64,000 bases of DNA from Liolophura sinensis (lineage: Eukaryota; Mollusca; Polyplacophora; Chitonida; Chitonidae). Both the position numbers and the translations under genes were made by a program. This document shows, one piece after another, positions 12,101 to 27,100 of this stretch; within the stretch, counting starts at the first letter, position 1; every line of letters starts with the position of its first letter. Where the stretch lies: contig NC_088302.1 of NCBI RefSeq assembly GCF_032854445.1, positions 13,699,338 to 13,763,337 of the forward strand, given 5' to 3'. The notes under the pieces were generated by a model. It was given only the letters and a program-made list of their open reading frames with translations. It did no database searches and had not been told where the DNA came from.

Positions 12101-15100
12101 CGGTGACCATTTGCCTGCGTACCACTTTGGGCAAATGTGACTGTTGCATTCTTTCTCTTCCACAGGTTTGATCCCTTTACATTCGGTATCATTGAGCCAA
12201 TTTAAGGACCGGTCTTCAAGTTCCTGAGCACAGCCCACTTTACGGAATGACATTCCGCCGCCACAGGACTGGGTACAGGGCTGCCACAAACTAACACGCC
12301 ACCTGGATATAGGAATAACACCAATACTGACATCCCAAGTACAATGACAGCATTCGTTTGCCTTGAATGCGCCGATAACCCCTTTCTTGGTTAGGGTTAT
12401 CATCGCTCTTTTGCGACAAGAAAGCAATGGAACACATTCGCAACACTTCTCATGGAAGTGTTTTTTCGAAAATAATGTCTCCTCTCGGCACTCCAACACA
12501 ATCTATGCAGGCTTTTGAAAAAAATAATTCCGCGAAGAATTCTTATGGTATGCCTTTTCCTTTTCGGTTTATAACGCATGTACTTGTATATGGGAACACC
12601 CTCAAAGTCACAACTTTCACAACCAGCTCAGAGCTTTCACAACTAGTCCAGTGCCAGCCCAAAGGCTCATTACGGACTGACTAGGGTCACTACAGACTCG
12701 CCACAGACTCACTACAGACTCGCCAAAGGGTCACTACAGACTCACAACAGGGTCAATTCAGACTCACAACAGGGTCACTACAGGCTGACTAAAGACTCCC
12801 AACAGCGTCACTTTGTGGAAGAATTTGACTTAAAGTTTGCTTTTGGAGTTTAAAATTACAGTTACGTTCGAACGATTTACGTATGACTGCAGTTTGAGAT
12901 ATCTAAATTAAATTCCTATCCAATATTTAATTACATAATAATACAGGAGACCAAGCTCTATCAGAGAGTATAAAATTGATACAGCTACAAGCATTTTCCT
13001 TGCAAAACGGATTGTTTTCCGTTAACATATGACTCATATGGTTTAATTTCTAGTACACGTCGAGTTCTCCATAAGTACCTACTCCGCCGGACAAGGTTGA
13101 ACGAAGCAAGTATGACGCTTGGCTGGCGGTCTGGATTTCTCGTCACAGAACTTGGTGCTTTTGGCGGGCTTCCTCAGGATGCGGTCCCAGCACACTCCCA
13201 CGGTCTTGGTGGTACCTGAAAAATGCAACAAATCACTTATTAAGCCACTCAATACGTCGTAAATCAAGAGGCATGTTCATAAATGACAAGTGAAGCAGCG
13301 TTCATGCCGTACGATTTGTGGTAAAAACTTGTTAACGTTTCAACAAAATCGATTTGTCTGAGCAGTCAATCGATTTAGCCAAAAGGTACCTGTACATCCA
13401 GCGTAAAAGAGAGCTAGTCCTATTTGTTTTTGACCAGATAATACAACACCAAGTGACACCATGAGTATGTAGCTAGAGAAACTAAAATATTTGACTACTC
13501 CTGTTTGGTTATTCGAGATCCTGTAACTAAAGGTTATTAGCTAGCAAAAGCAGTGGTAAACTAAAAATTAGTTACCTCAATACGAAAATCCATTTTGGAT
13601 CGATCAACTTTAAACGTCTGTTGGAGGATGGAGGTCTGGCAGATGAAGGGCGAAAATGTTGCAAAGCTTTATCCTAAGGAATTAAGGTAGCATAATCTGA
13701 ATTGAAATCTCTTCACCAAAAGCATATCGCTAATTTTGATTTAGGCAAGGCTGCAACAAAAATCAAGTTCGAAAAGAGAAGAGGTGTGGTTCAAGTTACC
13801 TACACCACAGGTGGCGGTACACCCCAAATATGCCCCTTCTTTCCATACGAAACGGCCGTTTCCGGTCACCGTACGACAGGAGTTATCGCCCCCACAGACT
13901 CCACACGAGTCCAGCCGTTTCCGGGATCCCAGGACATGGTCACATCCAACAACCTAGAGAAGAAATCGACAATTTGAGTAATTCTAGCCCAGTGACATCT
14001 AATAAACTGCAATTAAGATCACTTACGTTTTTTTTTATCTAATTCTACTTAAGCCATGGTGCTAGTGGGGCGTGTACGTTGTTACTTTTAAGCATATACA
14101 TGAACAGTCGGAATAAAACTCTGACTGAAGTCCAGATGAGGGGTCCAGACTTCACCGGTATTACGTGTGACCATACGCCAACTATCACACTGATCTCACT
14201 GCCCTCATTTTACTCTCTACATGCTGCTGTGAATTATATATACATATTACTTATTTATTGAGAATGCGCTGTTCCAGGAAGCCTAGCTCTCTGACAAAGC
14301 AATGTAAGTATATCGAAGTAAGTACCCGAATTAAAATAAGGTACCAGTATGTTGTCTTCCGTTTGAATCACTGAATTCGATTAAAATTATTGTTTGCAAC
14401 TTGCGATTTGCTTGAGTGATACAATCTGAGATTGTGAACGGAACTGGACGCATGTTCTTTTTTTGGACGATTTTATATAATTGCAATACGGTTTTGTACA
14501 AATTCTCAGACTGAATGTAGCTACATTCCGTGAACCATAGGGGTAACAAAAATAAATGTTTAAGAAGATTCTGAGTTATTAATGCACAGGATTAGTGTTT
14601 GTGTACAGGCGCAGGATTTAAATAGCTCTGAAATAGAAATCTATAAACTTCGACAAGACAATCTGATCACCGGATACGCTTTCATCAAAGACTTTAGTAC
14701 GCCAAATAGGATTTTATGTTACCTACCATAGCTGGTATAGACTTCAAGGAGCAATTTCCTGTTGCCCTATCATCTTAAATACCAGTTGTTGAATGTTTTC
14801 TTAGGTGTTTTTTGTCGGCGCTGTGATGGGGTATAATTATTTCTTAACACGTCATTATGTCAACAACGTTTGTCAGGTGGAGCTTCGAAGATATGTCAAC
14901 CTTCGAAACACTGTCACTTGACATGTTAGGGAAAAAAGGCCATCAACAGAGTTGTCCTATTCAACCATCATCCAACTGGACATTTAGTTACAATGCTATG
15001 CCAAAGGTCAACAATCCATCCATTATGAATGACAGGGTGGACAAGTGTGTATGTCCCGTGTGACTTAACACCGTCTGACATTCTATGGACGCATGCTACA

Positions 15101-18100
15101 GTGTAGAATATCAGCCCTGTATATCGGTTGCGTGATCGGAACAAACTGTTCTGCCCCCGTGGGCCGAAGTGTTGGTTAAAACTCACGCATGCGTAACTAA
15201 TAATAAGTGTGAAATGCCACGCACCTGACGTCATTGTGTTTGTGTGACATGGCGATAAAAGACTGTACATCACACGGGATCCCATGTCTCCGGTATATGA
15301 CAAGTTGACAGGGATGTCAGATATCGCTATTAAACGCAAATTAGTGATCAGAGAACACCAGCGTGTTGTTCTTATGCCATGGTGTTGTTTAATGTCATAC
15401 TAAATAATTTTCATATTGTTGACACATGTACGCGCCTGGTCTTTATCTGGAAACGATGGTAGGAATTAATATCCCAGTCCGAAATCAAGACCAGTCAGAT
15501 TGTCATTGTATGAGCAGTTGTACGATAGTGTTCCATCTGGTGGAGCATAACTAAGAGTGAGATGATTTATGGAATTTTAACATGTGATAATAATCTTACA
15601 CGGGTGGCTAAACGACTCCTGTTAAAACTAGTTACAGAAAATCTTGAATTTCTGAAGAAGCTGGCTTCAACAACCATTGCTAACAGTATTCTTGCCAACA
15701 GAGATGAAATGTGAAGACAAGTCGATAACGACACAAATGTGGTTTCTTTCACGTTTACTTTTGGAGGAGCTATATATGTACTTTTTGTGAGTTAAGTACG
15801 TCGTACAAAGCGTGGATCTGCACCAACACCTGTCAACATGCCAAAGGGGTCAACTGTTTATGGCACATATTGTCCACTTTGGAGTCAGTGTTCCGGTATT
15901 AGTGTAACGATAAAACGCCCAGTAGCTAACTTCTTTAATGTGAGGAAATGCAGATACTATTTTTACACGCAGTTTATAGACTAATATAGCAGAGATATGT
16001 GTCGAGGGAACATTTAATGTGAAAATAAAGTTGTTGGGGATCTCCTTTAAGTACATTAAACTACACTGGCTTACTAATATACCGCATTCAGTACTTGTTT
16101 AATACAATTTTATTCACACTGCTTTCGACAACACTCACAAGATGCGGATTTCACCGGCTAAGTTTGAAGATTTGCCAACGATCACTCTGTCGTGGCTGTT
16201 CTGTTTTTGCTTCTATGACTTAATCTTTTATTTTCCATGTATACCACTGAACCAGTATCTATATTACTGTGTGCCTCCGCCACTGCTTATGCAATAGACG
16301 CGGTCATCATAAAAGAACAAAGAAACTAGTGCCTCGTTTGTAGAATTATAGCCTATTACGTAGGCTTTGACGTTGCGTTTTAGGGGTACATTTCTCGGAG
16401 TCGTGATATAACGTGATGTTATTTTAGTGCAGTTACTCCACCACGATACGGACGCCCAATGAAATGGCCTCCGATACACAGCGCAGAATATATTACGATA
16501 TTAGATCATTTATTTTTCTGACTTTTGGTTAAGCCCAGGCACAAGAATCTTTCACTTATGCGATAACGGTCAATTGTATGGGTGGAGGAAACCGGAGTTC
16601 CCGGAGTGAACCACCTACTTTTGATAATACATTGACGATCTTTCCGACGCACAGACACAAAGACTTGAAAGTCATGTAGTTGGCGGGACATGTCGTCTCA
16701 GCGAAGGTAATGCTGTACAAGCGACCACACAGGCTAGCACTGTGGACTGTTTTTTGTCACAAATGTCCCTTAAAACACTGACAGTTGGGGAGTCTGCAAA
16801 CTCTCTGTCCAAGGCCGGTACTTCTAAGGCAGGGAGTACTTTATACACTGATGTCATCATGGTACTACGCTGATACACTAAAAATGAATCTGTTAAATTT
16901 AACAGAAAGTCTGTTACCTGAGTAATGCTAGAATATATTCTGTTACTGTAGCAGAATTTTCTGTTATGTATGACACACGTATTCAATTTATTCAACATAA
17001 CCATTATATTAAACAAACAGGATATTGTGTTGAATATGACACAATATTGTTTGAGAATCATTCAAACAACAGACTTTCTGTTAAATTTAACAAACTGATA
17101 TTTTAAGTGTACATGCACTTTTAAGCGGGTCACCGATAAGGAGAATCAAATTACGCATTGCGGAACTCGGAAAACGAATTGACGCCTTTCAACAAAGCAT
17201 CACAAAGCTACGTACTCTTCTGTTCTTTTCTGTAGAACGTTCGAGCTTTTGGTGTATATGAGCTAATAAAACACTTAGGTAGTACACAAGCACTGCAGCT
17301 TTACAGCAGAAACCATGTGTTTTACTGTGTAGGCCCTTTCTTTGTAGTCCTTCAAAAGTCTCTCATTGAAATTGTATGCTTGCAACAGGAGGTAGTTTCC
17401 ATCGAGACTTTGTCATAACGCAGACAAAGAAACAAGAGGTAATGTAAATTCGTCGGTTTTACCTTGGTACCGACAGGTTGTCCAGAACGACAAGAAGTGG
17501 TTGGTCAAATAGCTTTGTTACTCGGCGCACACAGCACAGAACAAACCATGCTCGCTTAGATAGACTCATTGGCATTCCACCATCTTAGAGAGAAGATAAT
17601 TCAAGCAGACGTTATAAATGTGCTTTAGGAAGTTACGCCAACCAGTAGCGGTAGACACAGCATCTTGACTGTACGTAACCGACTCCACTCAGGCTGAGTG
17701 GACTATAATTGAATGTTCGGTTATAACGGGACTGGCATCTAACACAGCGGTAAAGAGCAGTGAGCTGTAGACGCATACTATACACAAACAGATAACATCA
17801 TATACCGACAGGTTATTTATAATGTAAAACAGACCGTGTAACAAGGAGCTTACCCAACATTTTCCATTGATACACATATTCAAAGAATGGTCCGTGCAGC
17901 GTGTCCCATCTAAAACTTTAGGAGCGAAGGTCGTTGTTATGGATTTGTCTTTGGTTTGGCACTTGAGGGCGCAGGGGTCGATGGGGTCCGGGTGAGGCAC
18001 CCAGCGATGGAGTTCACCCCGGAAGGGGGTCTCGTCATAAACACTGCACTGCTGGGCACGGAATTCCCCAATAGACGCTGAACAGGGCTGGAACAGAAAA

Positions 18101-21100
18101 AAACACACACACACAATGGCCATTATTGTTCGCCTGTTACCTACAATGAAACGTTTTCTGTCACTAAGGTTTAGTTTCTGACCTACACCCCATATGTCAT
18201 TGCCAGAATCTGGGAGGTGTCAGAAAATCCTTGTGTGCCGAATCGCTGGCACTGAGTCCTCATACACTGGACAACATTCAAGCTTGTCCTTATGGTGCCT
18301 GGCCCATTTTACGGCCTTTTTGTATACAGTGAACCACGATACACTCGTATATAAGTATTGTGAACTTTAATACAACATTTATTAACAAAGCCTTCCAAAA
18401 AATGTACTGTTAAACCTGGTAGTGGAGAATGTTATTATGGTGTATCAACGCAAGGTGACTTGGCGCATATTATCTTCTTGTTTTTAACCATTTTATCATG
18501 TAGACATATATAATCCGAAATAGGAGACACGGATGACAGTATGCAATTGACTGATTGAGATGCCCAACAAGGAAATAGAGGAATTTAAGGAGTAGAAAGT
18601 TCATATTAAATTCCAAGAAACAGGACTGTACTTTTTGAAAAGCGTGATCATTTACATTAATTCCAAAACTTGTGTTATGAGACGTGTTAATTGATTTACA
18701 CAAAGACAGGACACAACAGGTAAGTGTAGTTGAACACGGCTGCGTTTTACATGGCGCAATGAGTCGATTAGAATGGAAATAAAACAAACATTACAAATAG
18801 CATTCGACACTTGCATGTCTGAAAAAGACTTGTCCTATTTTAGTTCAACCTGTCGAATTCGATACGTCGACTCGATAAGCGAATGGTGTGGGAACGGCGA
18901 AACGCGTTAAACTCAATGTAGAACTCCATATACCCAACTAAATCTGTTAGATCCACTGACTAGATTTGAATGACACAGGACAAGGTTATTCCGAAGATTT
19001 GTTACGAGGCCATGCCATACGCAATGTTATCATAGAGCATGATGAATCAGTGTATCGACAATTAAAATCGACGTGTTTAGTAACTCTGTAAATCAACTTT
19101 TAATCTGGAATTCTTACCAAGGCATGACATACGCAATGTTATCATAGAGCATGATGAATCAGTGTATCGACAATTAAAAGAGACGTGTTTGGTAACTCTG
19201 TAAATCAACTTTTAATCTGGAATTTTTACCAAGGCATGACATACGCAATGTTATCATAGAGCATGATGAATCAGTGTATCGACAATTAAAAGAGACGTGT
19301 TTAGTAACTCTGTAAATCAACTTTTAATCTGGAATTTTTACCAAGGCATGACATACGCAATGTTATCATAGAGCATGATGAACCAGTGTATCGACAATTA
19401 AAATCGACGTGTTTAGTAACTCTGTAAATCAACTTTTAATCTGGAATTTTTACCAAGGCATGACATACGCAATGTTATCATAGAGCATGATGAATCAGTG
19501 TATCGACAATTAAAATCGACGTGTTTAGTAACTCTGTAAATCAACTTTTAATCTGGAATTCTAACCAAGGCATGACATACGCAATGTTATCATAGAGCAT
19601 GATGAATCAGTGTATCGACAATTAAATCGACGTGTTTAGTAACTCTGTAAATCAACTTTTAATCTGGAATTTTTACCAAGGCATGACATACGCAATGTTA
19701 TCATAGAGCATGATGAACCAGTGTATCGACAATTAAAATCGACGTGTTTAGTAACTCTGTAAATCAACTTTTAATCTGGAATTCTTACCAAGGCATGACA
19801 TACGCAATGTTATCATAGAGCATGATGAATCAGTGTATCGACAATTAAAAGAGACGTGTTTAGTAACTCTGTAAATCAACTTTTAATCTAGAATTTTTAC
19901 CAAGGCATGACATACGCAATGTTATCATAGAGCATGATGAACCAGTGTATCGACAATTAAAATCGACGTGTTTAGTAACTCTGTAAATCACCTTTTAATC
20001 TGGAATTCTTACAAAGGCATGACATACGCAATGTTATCATAGAGCATGATGAATCAGTGTATCGACAATTAAAATCGACGTGTTTAGTAACTCTGTAAAT
20101 CAACTTTTAATCTGGAATTTTTACCAAGGCATGACATACGCAATGTTATCATAGAGCATGATGAACCAGTGTATCGACAATTAAAATCGACGTGTTTAGT
20201 AACTCTGTAAATCAACTTTTAATCTGGAATTCTTACAAAGGCATGACATATGCAATGTTATCATAGAGCATGATGAATCAGTGTATCGACAATTAAAAGA
20301 GACCTGGAGGGTCCCTGCCATGTTGTTCTGACGTGTTTGGTAACTCTGTAAATCAACTTTAATCTGGAATTCTTACGTCGCCATGGCATACGCAACGTTA
20401 TCATACGGCATGATGAATCAGTGTATAGACAATTAAAGAGACCTGGAGGGCCACTACCATTTTGTTCTGAAGTGTCTGGTAAGTGTGTAAAACAACTTTT
20501 AATCTGGAATTCTTGCGAAACCATGACATACGTAGTTTCAGAAAAGACACACCATGTCGCGTCACTCGTAGGACTACCCCAGAGACATAGAGCTAAAACG
20601 CAAAAGGAGTGTTCAAGTGATGTCATCGGAATCAACCGAAATCTATGCCATGAATATAGAAGTAAGCGAACACTTGATGAGGATTAAAAGTAGAGCTGTA
20701 CTTAAAATTCATCCAACTAACCCACCGATTCAAACACCCACCCAACTCTGGATGGTTAAGAAGGAGATCGTATTTATTGTCTCTCTGCCTAGATATCAAT
20801 AGTCGACAAAAGCATGCCGGCAGCTGGCTAGTCATCAACAAGCTGCCATGATTGGGGATAGCTTCTCGATAACATAAATATTTACGTCTATTTACGAAGA
20901 ACACCAACATTCTTGAACATTCACTTACGAGGAGAATGGCGCTAGTCTTTAGAGAGCAGACGACATAAACACAAACGTCTCCACCTTTCAGTAATCATGC
21001 TAGCGGAGGCCGCACATGCCGCACAAAACCGGAAGTATTTATCCCTAATAGTTCTATAACCGCTTCCGGCCATGCGCTACAACTAGTGATTCACGCGAGA

Positions 21101-24100
21101 AGACCACGCAAAGGGAGTCATTCATTATTCGGATCCCTTTTCCTGAACGTAGGCGAAGATAACTGGACTTCCTGGCGACAGTATAATATATCCGAGTGTA
21201 CAATGTTTGTAATCCATGCAATGGTCAGTTTTATGACAATACAGTTCTGGCATTGCCAGAACCGACCAGAAGACAACGTGCAGTAAGATAGAAAAGGACA
21301 ATGGGCTCGAAAATTTCCCCCACCACTTCAGGACGACAATTTTAGCTTTATATAGGTTCCGAATTAGAATTGTTAACTTCAGACAAGAAGACAAAGTTTG
21401 GACACTGTCATAGAACGTCAGAAAATTCTGGTTCCAGACGAAAGAAACTGGTTGCTCCATTCAAAACCGACAAACATATATTTCCGACTTTCTTGCAGAC
21501 AAACACGTTTCTACTTTTTGATACCACAGGCGGCAGTATATGTAGAACTTCATGTAACTCTGTTTAGATTAGGTGGTAAATAATCAGCATCTCCTGATGA
21601 GAAATCTCAAGGCTAATATGTCAAAGTATCAGGAGGGAGGGTGGGGCAATTCCCTTAGGTAGATATCCCTGTACTGATATTAATTAGGTACTCGACCTGG
21701 AGTCACATGACTAAACTTATTATCTTTAGTAAAACAAGTAATTAAAAAAAAACACCCTTTCACACCTTCACTCTTGAGTTCATCTTGTAACAGATCTTTA
21801 CCCTTCAGGGCTAAAAGTGTGTTCATTAATTTGACCTGTAAGGTGTCACTTAATTACGCAGCTATTGGCCCTCAGTACGTTGAGGGATTGGGAGTAACCG
21901 TAATACATGCGCGTGCCGGCGGGTGGATGCATAGGCAGGGGCAGTTACGAATATTTACATTCCATGCAGATCTTTTCATATAAAACATCCAGGATATGCC
22001 GTGAAGCGGAGTATATAGTTTTGTTTGATAAACAATGCCCGTTGGGATGCTGAATTCATTGGCGTGTTTACATAATTCATGATACTAATAGATGAAGATC
22101 GACTTCGTAGACCGACGTACATGCTAGTAAGAAAAAAAAACGTTGACCGTTAATCATGGTTACAAGCTTAGAACATTCCTTCAATTAGCCAAGCTCCACT
22201 TGCCACTTCCCACTCAGACGAGAAAGTACCCCCCGAGCATTATTTAGAACAGCAGTTTTCGTGTACCACTTGACGTGACATGTCATGCGTCAGTTAAGGT
22301 TGTGACCGACTCAACTTAAGAAGTTGGCCTCCACAGATTCATAATTTACACTGAGAGCTTGGTAGACACTTCGCATGCGCGATTCAGCGTCCTATATACC
22401 ATGGCACCATTCCTGACAGCTGGAAACCATTCCAAAAAGCGGAATACATTTCTGCCTAAGTCCATATCTTGGGCAGTTTACGGCCCAGGAAATTCAAATT
22501 GTCATATATTTATCTTAACATGTAACACTTATTACGCTCAACATCATTGAAAACTGTTGCCCATCATGCTTCTTTTTGCATGATGCCGTCCTATTTTATG
22601 TACATGTATTTTCTTAGTTCCTTGGTAGTTTGTATTGGACGGCGTTTGGGAATTGGCCTTGCGATAACTGACCTGGAACGTCCATATTGGTTGATCAATT
22701 CTTGGAGCCCAAAAAATAACCGTTCAAGTCAAATTTCGCATTTTGACTGTAAGAATAGTTCAGCCGAAAAACTGGTTTTATGAAATCGACCATGTCAGTT
22801 AGAGAAATTAGCTGTTGTAACCATCATGATACGCATCATCAAAAACATCACGTTAGTCTAAGGACACGTGAACTCACTTCAAGAAACTTCGTTAACCAAT
22901 TTGCTCTAAGTAAACTTTGACGTCGGACTTGAAAATCACAACCATGTAATATAATGTTAGGAAATAGCCATTTAAGGACGGCATTTTATAACCAAAGGCC
23001 CAAACTCACTAAATGAACGATCCATAAAAGCAGAACAGCGGGAACAAACCGTTTTGGTGGGCGATTGGAATGTGTGGTGGGAGTGGGAGGTGGAATGTGA
23101 CGTAAGTCAACGGCTAGTGATACATTTAAATAATGGTGTTTTTGTTTTGTTTACTATCCCTTAATCCTCTCAGGGCAAATTATATTTAACTGAAATCATT
23201 AATGACGAGTTCGTTCATTGCTGTGAAAATGAATGGTTAGTGAATTGTGCTTTAGGTTTGGGAACGTTTCTGGCCCAGCAGGTTCGATAATCTTTATTAC
23301 AAACGAGCTGAATGGTGTAAATAAAGAGACCGATGATCATACACTTACGTCATTGTTACAGGTTTGGTAGCGTATCCGGTCGCCATGACAATCCGTGCGG
23401 AAAATGTAGCTTTTTAAGCACTTCCGGAGCTGATAGGACGCGCCTCCGTCACATGTCCGCGAGCACTTGCTCCAGTCGCTCCAGGCTGACCAGTGGTCAC
23501 CATTAACCACTGCCAGGATCTGTAACAAGACAACAGGCTGATTTACCGTGTGATACTGTGATACTGTAATAACATTGTACAATAAGAAATTCTTACATGA
23601 AACTAATAACAATACAGTGGACATTTCCATCTGTATCGCGATTTCTGCTGGAATCATACTGTCTTCTGGGGCAATACTGTGACGCCTGAGTAATACAGAC
23701 ACACAGCTACCAAAACAGCATCCAGATATATCACTGGACTAAGCACCATTACTTTGACTCATCTCCATATATCAAAAGACGAAACAAAATCGCTTCGCTA
23801 CAAAAACGTCATCGCAACATAGCTAAATAAACTCGCTCGGCGACCAAAACTACATCCCGGTGTGAATTGTTTTGGTCGCCAAACTAAATTGCCTTGCCCC
23901 GATATATAATACCACTGAACCTCATTGGGTGTAAAATCACTACGTCATATAGGCCTATGATGCGATTGAATAATATTGATGGTTGGCCATCACAGAACAG
24001 AACAACGTCATAATATATGACAGGACAATACAAGCTATCTTGGTCATGGAAGCTGTAACTTGTATATGTCGCAAGGCTTAATAAGTCGGAAAAAGGTTAG

Positions 24101-27100
24101 ATGAAATCGCATACACAGACGGGAAGATTTCCTATCACAACTTCCTAAATAGAACAACCTCTTTGCCTTCAAATAATGTTTCCCCACGTTCAGCTATGAT
24201 ATCGATACCGCAGCGTTAAGCATTCATTCATTCACGCAAGCCTGTTTACTGTGCAATGGTTTCATAACAATAGTTGAACTACGGTTTAGTACGTCGATCA
24301 TGATTAAATAATCCCTTCCCTCTTCGAAATCTATATTTGTTTACTTACCATGAGTTCTAACCTGTTGCTATATAAGCTACAAGCACATGCGTACGTGTGC
24401 TGAGTAAAGTTGATACTTTAGCGAACATTTAAATGATACACTGTTGCTACTTTACCCAAACCCATGAATTATTATACTAAATTGACTATATATTAGCAAC
24501 ATATACATGAATTTGCGTAAACGTGTTGAGTGAAATTTATGCTGTGCCGAGCTGCTATACTAGTATGTTACTCTGTGTAATCTTGTCCAAACGTAGCAAC
24601 TTGGAAGGCTGCTCGGCATACATCGTTAACTCTGGTTCCTTTGAAAATTGACTCAACCGTATTTCACAATGTTCACCTCGCCTTTCGTCAAACAGTATTT
24701 CAAGCAAGTCAAGATGAAAATTAACATGGACAAGGGGGCTAGTTGGGAGGTCGGTTATTTTTTGCGTCGGAAAGACAAACTGTCACAAGTAATCACTCAA
24801 AAGCACATCTGGCCCCTGGACAAGACTATGTCCATGGTGAATGACGCGCAGTTACTGCCAGTTCAAGACTGCAGCATCAACAATTAACACTTAGAGCGTT
24901 AACCACTCGTTTACAAAATGACATCTGAAGGAGTTTAATTCCTGAAGTCATAGGTCACTCAGGGCACAGACCTTAGGGCCAGGGTCGGCCTGGTGCGTGG
25001 GGGTATTGACTATACCAAAAACACTTGGTTATTACTGAAAACCGGACGTGAACGGCGGGTGAAAACAGCGCCTCTTTAACTCCCTCCCTAGGTACTTATC
25101 ACTAGTCCTGGGAAATGTCACACCGCAGACCGCATTTCCCTGGAAAAGCGATGTAGCAGCTGATTGTTTAGTATATATTCGATCTGTTTGTTTTCATTCG
25201 TTAAAAGCCTACAATAATCTTATCACAGAATCAAACATTTCCACCACCTCTTTACAAGTCAACATGCTTATGTTGCTACTAAAATCCGAAAACTGCATGC
25301 ATTTTACACACAAGTTGTACGCCTTGTCTGCATTAGTTCAACATAGGTTAAATATATTAATTGATTGGAACTCACAGCGACCGCATTGGTGAGAGGTTTC
25401 TGGGTCATTACACTGCGCTAGCGCGCTAACCAACTGAGCCACGGAGGCCCCACGTGTAATACAAGATTTGCATGAAGCGATCTTCGATAACTTACTTAAG
25501 CAAACTAACACATATTGATGTTATCGAAATGTTTACAATTTACTTGTCATAATATTGACCATAATGATTACCAATACAAGGTCAATTCTAAAGCTGTGCT
25601 AAATAAAAAAGATCTTAAAAAAGCTATCAATACACTTTGGATCAGATAATTGGTTCACAAGAAAACAACGTTGTAAAAAATGTTTAATTGCATGGGTAAG
25701 ATATAGATTCCAAGAGGTTGTCAGATGTTGACGGTGTAAGACTCGGGAACGATAATGCGATGACTGATTACGAACAACAACGAAAATGTATCGCAATTTT
25801 GGATAGAACACTGCCTAATGGAGTTTTTTGCAGGGCACAGTTTGAACAAGATTTTACTACCAATGGAAATAAGCCTACCCAAGCAGCGATATAAAACGAC
25901 ACACAGTCATCCTATATTCTGAATATTACCAAGTTCCTCTGTTGGCAATTTATTTGTATTTATTAGTCAATATACATCGAGTATACCACGCCATAAATTG
26001 TTTGAAGGTTTGTAAGGTCTGTTTGAAGGCCAGTTTTTTTTAAGAAGAAACGATCCCTCGACCCAAGACGGTATAATATTGTTTAGTCGATCGCATATCA
26101 GACGCCCACAGTGGTGCAAAGGAAGACGAGTCACTTAAGACCACGAAGCTTATGATTCCACAACGCGCAAAGCAAATAAATCTGCCGATGGGCGTAGCAG
26201 TGAGTGGTCAGGGGAAGTCTCTCCCTCGGGTTTATACATTGGGTGATGCTCCCCCGGCTGATCTTTGTCCATCCGCCGTGAACTCACTCTGAACTCGACG
26301 TCTTTTTGTTTGCTGCTTCAGGGCTGTGTTGTTTTAGTTCTCGTGTTTAAGAGAAAGATACTCGAGTATTATTTCCTATCTTATCTATGAGCCCATCAAA
26401 TGTCAAGAACCTCTCGGGCTCGCATCCCCATCTGGATTGGTCGTCTTAACGCAGTATGCTCTCTGCTGGCTGTCTATTTTGAACACATTTTTCTCCAGAA
26501 ATAAGACAGTACAAACGCGGTCTGCTGGTCCCAAAGGAATGATGCCAAAACAGACGGACACATGTCGACCTGAGAGGGACTGGTCAGTTTGGTCAAAGTT
26601 CATCCCTATCGAATCTTCTCCACAACAGTCTATTCTATAGAACTCCTCCGTCGGATTTATCATTACTGACCTGTATAGGCCTATATCACAATATGATTAT
26701 TTTCCAGTAATCTGTTGCGAGACAATCATCTGCTATCGGGGTCTTCCTGTCAATTTACGTTTTTGTCATGATAATCTACTATTAACTTCAATAAATGTTG
26801 GTGGTCGAGGGGGTTAGAACTGACCAGTAATAATTTAGCAATGATCCAGGAGCCTCTCACCAATGCGGTCGGCGCGAGTTCACGTCCAGCTCATGCTGGC
26901 TTCCTCTCCGGCCGTAAGTGGAAAGGTCTGGCATCAACCTGCGGATGGTCGTGGGTTTCCCCGGGCACTGCCCGGTTTCCCCCCACACAATGCTGGCCGC
27001 CGTCGTATAAGTGAAATATTCTTGAGTACGGCTTAAACATTCCAATCAAATAAATAAATAAATAAATACCACAAATACCCAGGAAACTCTCACCAACGTG

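Larger units (their letters stand above)
5660..13799 (-). other. Introns 4-13 between closely spaced TSR exons
   Basis: Introns: 13216-13799, 12303-13082, 11779-12100, 11275-11639, 10772-11241, 10158-10659, 8811-10026, 7842-8711, 6985-7717 and 5660-6773. Apart from a short tandem repeat at 12,670-12,815, a MITE relative at 9,765-9,862 and a possible small inverted-repeat element at 7,325-7,445, I see nothing in them. Confidence 0.75.

Noticed and set aside
23520-23702. Start of the punctin-like protein at the upstream Met codons of the frame covering exon 2
   Set aside because: The upstream residues lack a signal-peptide pattern, and a pyrimidine-rich acceptor sits exactly at 23,520.
24347-24365. 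Alternative first exon with ATG directly before a GTAAGT donor (minus strand)
   Set aside because: Joined to exon 2 it would start MILAVVNG, with no adequate signal peptide, whereas the exon at 30,861-30,896 gives a good one in the same phase.
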